Under the pieces are notes generated by a model, which saw only the letters and a list, made by a program, of their open reading frames with translations, was not told where the DNA came from and searched no databases. 64,000 bases of DNA from Prorocentrum cordatum (Eukaryota > Sar > Dinophyceae > Prorocentrales > Prorocentraceae): NCBI GenBank assembly GCA_963575745.1, contig CAUYUJ010016060.1:191389-255388 (forward strand), given 5' to 3'. Below are positions 62,270-64,000 of the stretch, in pieces; position 1 is the stretch's first letter, and every line of letters starts with the position of its first letter. Position numbers and translations under genes: made by a program.

Positions 62270-62622
62270 AATAAGGAGGAGGATGAGGAGAAGGAGAGGG
62301 GGAGGAGGAGAATGAGGATGAGGAGGAGGAGGAGGAGGAGGAGGAGGAGGGGAAGGCAGAGAGGAGGAGGAGGAGGCGGACGAGGAGGAGATGGAGGAGG
62401 ATGAGGAGTCAGGGGGAGGAGAAGGAGGAGGAGGAGATGGAGGAGGAGGATGAGGAGGAGAAGGAAGAGGAAGATGAGGATGAAAGGGAGGAGGTGGAGG
62501 AGGAGGACGATGAGAAGGAGACGGGGAGGCGGCAGAAGAGGCGGATGAGGAGTAATAGGGACATCAGGAGGAGGAGGAGCAGGAGGAGGAGGAGGAGGGG
62601 GAGGAGGAGGACCAGGGTAAAC
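62270..62622. repeat. GGA/GAG purine tract
   Basis: About 350 bp of GAGGAGGA-type sequence with AT interruptions. Confidence 0.85.
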
Positions 62623-62699
62623 CCAAGAGTCATCAACGATGTTGGAATAAACCCTCCCTCCAATCTCCCTCTTCATAGGAAGGGAACTTCCTCGTTGGA

Positions 62700-63200
62700 A
62701 GGCAACCGCTTTAAGACCCTGAATCATGCCAAAACATGGTTCTCGGGATTCCAACGCCACGGATGAAGCGGCATGTTGCGTTTTGACGGTCCTGAATCAT
62801 GCCAGAACGCCAGTCCTGGGACTTCAACACCGCGAGCCCATATAACTGCTGCACCCTCATAATCCTGAATCCTTTCAAAGCGAAATTTCTGGTGCGCTGA
62901 GCATGGGAAACCGCGAAACGCTTGCACATTGAAAAGCGAGTGTTCGCGTGGCTAAAGGCGAGAACACATGTTGAACATGAACCGCCCATAACCCGTGAAA
63001 CTCTTGCATGTTTAAACGAATAAGGCGAGAGCCACATTGCGAAAACGCTCCGCCCTCAATCCGTGAAGCTCCTGCAACTGCTTAGAACGAGTGTGTGGGC
63101 GGCGCTTCGGCGAGAGCCACACTTTGAAAACGACCTGCCGTCCATCTGTGAAGCACTTGTTCATGTTAAGCTTCCGTGTCATCAATGGTGCGGAAGTCTC
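62700..63200 (+). repeat. Degenerate repeats with CCTGAATCATGCC and GGCGAGAGCCACA words
   Basis: CCTGAATCATGCCA-AA occurs at 62719 and 62790. From 62890, three or four ~90-bp diverged units share CGTGAA-CTC-TGCA and GGCGAGAGCCACA-T-GAAAACG. Confidence 0.65.
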
Positions 63201-63269
63201 AGGCGAAACGCCTGGTCCGCCCTAAAAAATGGCCTCGGGTTGCGGCAGGGAGAGGTTCTTTCCAAGGAA

Positions 63270-63322
63270 AACGACTGGAGGAGGAGGAGGAGGAGGAGGA
63301 GGAGGAGGAGGAGGAAGAAGAG
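63270..63322. repeat. (GGA)n microsatellite
   Basis: Uninterrupted GGA run. Confidence 0.9.
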
Positions 63323-64000
63323 GAAGAGGGACATTCTACATATTCGACCATGGGCTTTTGATTGCCCATTTCGGCGGTCGTCCTGCGGATTCTCGCGCTT
63401 TTTTCAGCGATTTGCACTGGGATGAGTGAGCAAGCTCAGCCTCATCGTCATCCGCCCTCCGTTTCCTCCTCCTCCTCCTCCTCCTCGTCTTTCTCCCTGC
63501 CATGCGCGTTTGGGGCGGGGATGGGGGAACGCCGGGACGTATGCTTAGGTCTCGCCTCCATTTCGGGGGGTGGTGCTTCCCATTTTTGGGTTCCCCCCTG
63601 AGGCACGGCGGTGCCGGCGCTACTGGGGGCAAGCCAGGGATGGGGGGCCAGATGTCGGTCACAGCTCGTGACTTTGACCCATTCGTATACGTGTGCCAGT
63701 TGTGATGGCAGATGTGCTAAGGCGTGTGTGCCCACGACATGCTGGGCGTTGTGTTCTCTTTTCGAGCCGATCGACATCCTCGTCTTCTTCCCTCTTCCCC
63801 TCCTCATCATCCTCATTACCATCATGGCGATTTACGCAATAGCTCGTTATCCCCCCCCCCAGGCTCACGGAGGCGCTTGTTGATCTTACATCGAGCCGAA
63901 CGGGCGAAAGCAAGTGAGACCCGCATCGTCCTCCGCCAGAGGGCCCGCCAGCGTCACGGGTGCTCCCCGCCTGGCCTTCTGCTCTGGCGCCGTCCGTGGC
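63323..64000. other. Intergenic sequence, no supported gene
   Basis: A short CTC run lies at 63465-63488. No domain was seen in any frame. Confidence 0.4.

Overview
The window is nuclear DNA from a eukaryote, almost certainly a dinoflagellate. The strongest evidence is a relict dinoflagellate spliced leader (20 of 21 bases) at 20931-20951, directly upstream of an intronless gene. Other support: a GC-rich background with few genes, dense simple repeats, and decayed mobile elements of types common in dinoflagellate genomes (Helitron-like/Pif1 proteins, OTU-carrying LINEs, and tyrosine-recombinase retroelements with a cytosine methyltransferase). I do not assign a genus. A run of 100 N at 47989-48088 marks a scaffold gap.

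Layout. 1-5280: GC- and CT-rich sequence with no gene I can support. 5376-9117: a decayed Helitron-like element, read in three frames and lacking the helicase ATPase core. 9118-19290: purine tracts, degenerate 'CTTGGGGCC' arrays, short interspersed repeats and little else. 19296-20592: a ~77-bp satellite. 20931-22615: a retroposed gene for a multi-spanning membrane protein with a PAS-like domain. 22674-24530: four successive simple-repeat arrays. 24540-30725 (minus strand): a 5'-truncated LINE with OTU protease, zinc fingers, APE-type endonuclease, reverse transcriptase and a CCHC finger. 30716-38425: repeats and several MITE-like elements. 38426-46041 (minus strand): a structurally complete tyrosine-recombinase retroelement with Ngaro/PAT-type split direct repeats. 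46040-59440: arrays, a second copy of a 194-bp MITE, and a near-perfect 144-bp foldback element. 59620-62241 (minus strand): fragments of one or more host-like hypothetical genes. 62270-64000: purine tracts and degenerate repeats.

The most notable unit is the retroelement at 38426-46041. Its sense order is A1 - gag - RT - first half of RNase H - C5-cytosine methyltransferase - second half of RNase H - tyrosine recombinase - B1 - A2 - B2. The methyltransferase sits inside the RNase H fold and keeps its catalytic PC motif, ENV motif and GN motif. B1 and B2 look identical over 191 bp, and A1/A2 differ by two indels, so the insertion looks young. The proteins would act together in copying the RNA into DNA, methylating cytosines (of the element copy or of host chromatin; inference) and integrating a circular intermediate by recombination.

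All calls come from reading the sequence by eye. Repeat copy numbers and identities are approximate. Very long open frames in the GC-rich stretches were treated as chance unless they showed recognisable motifs.
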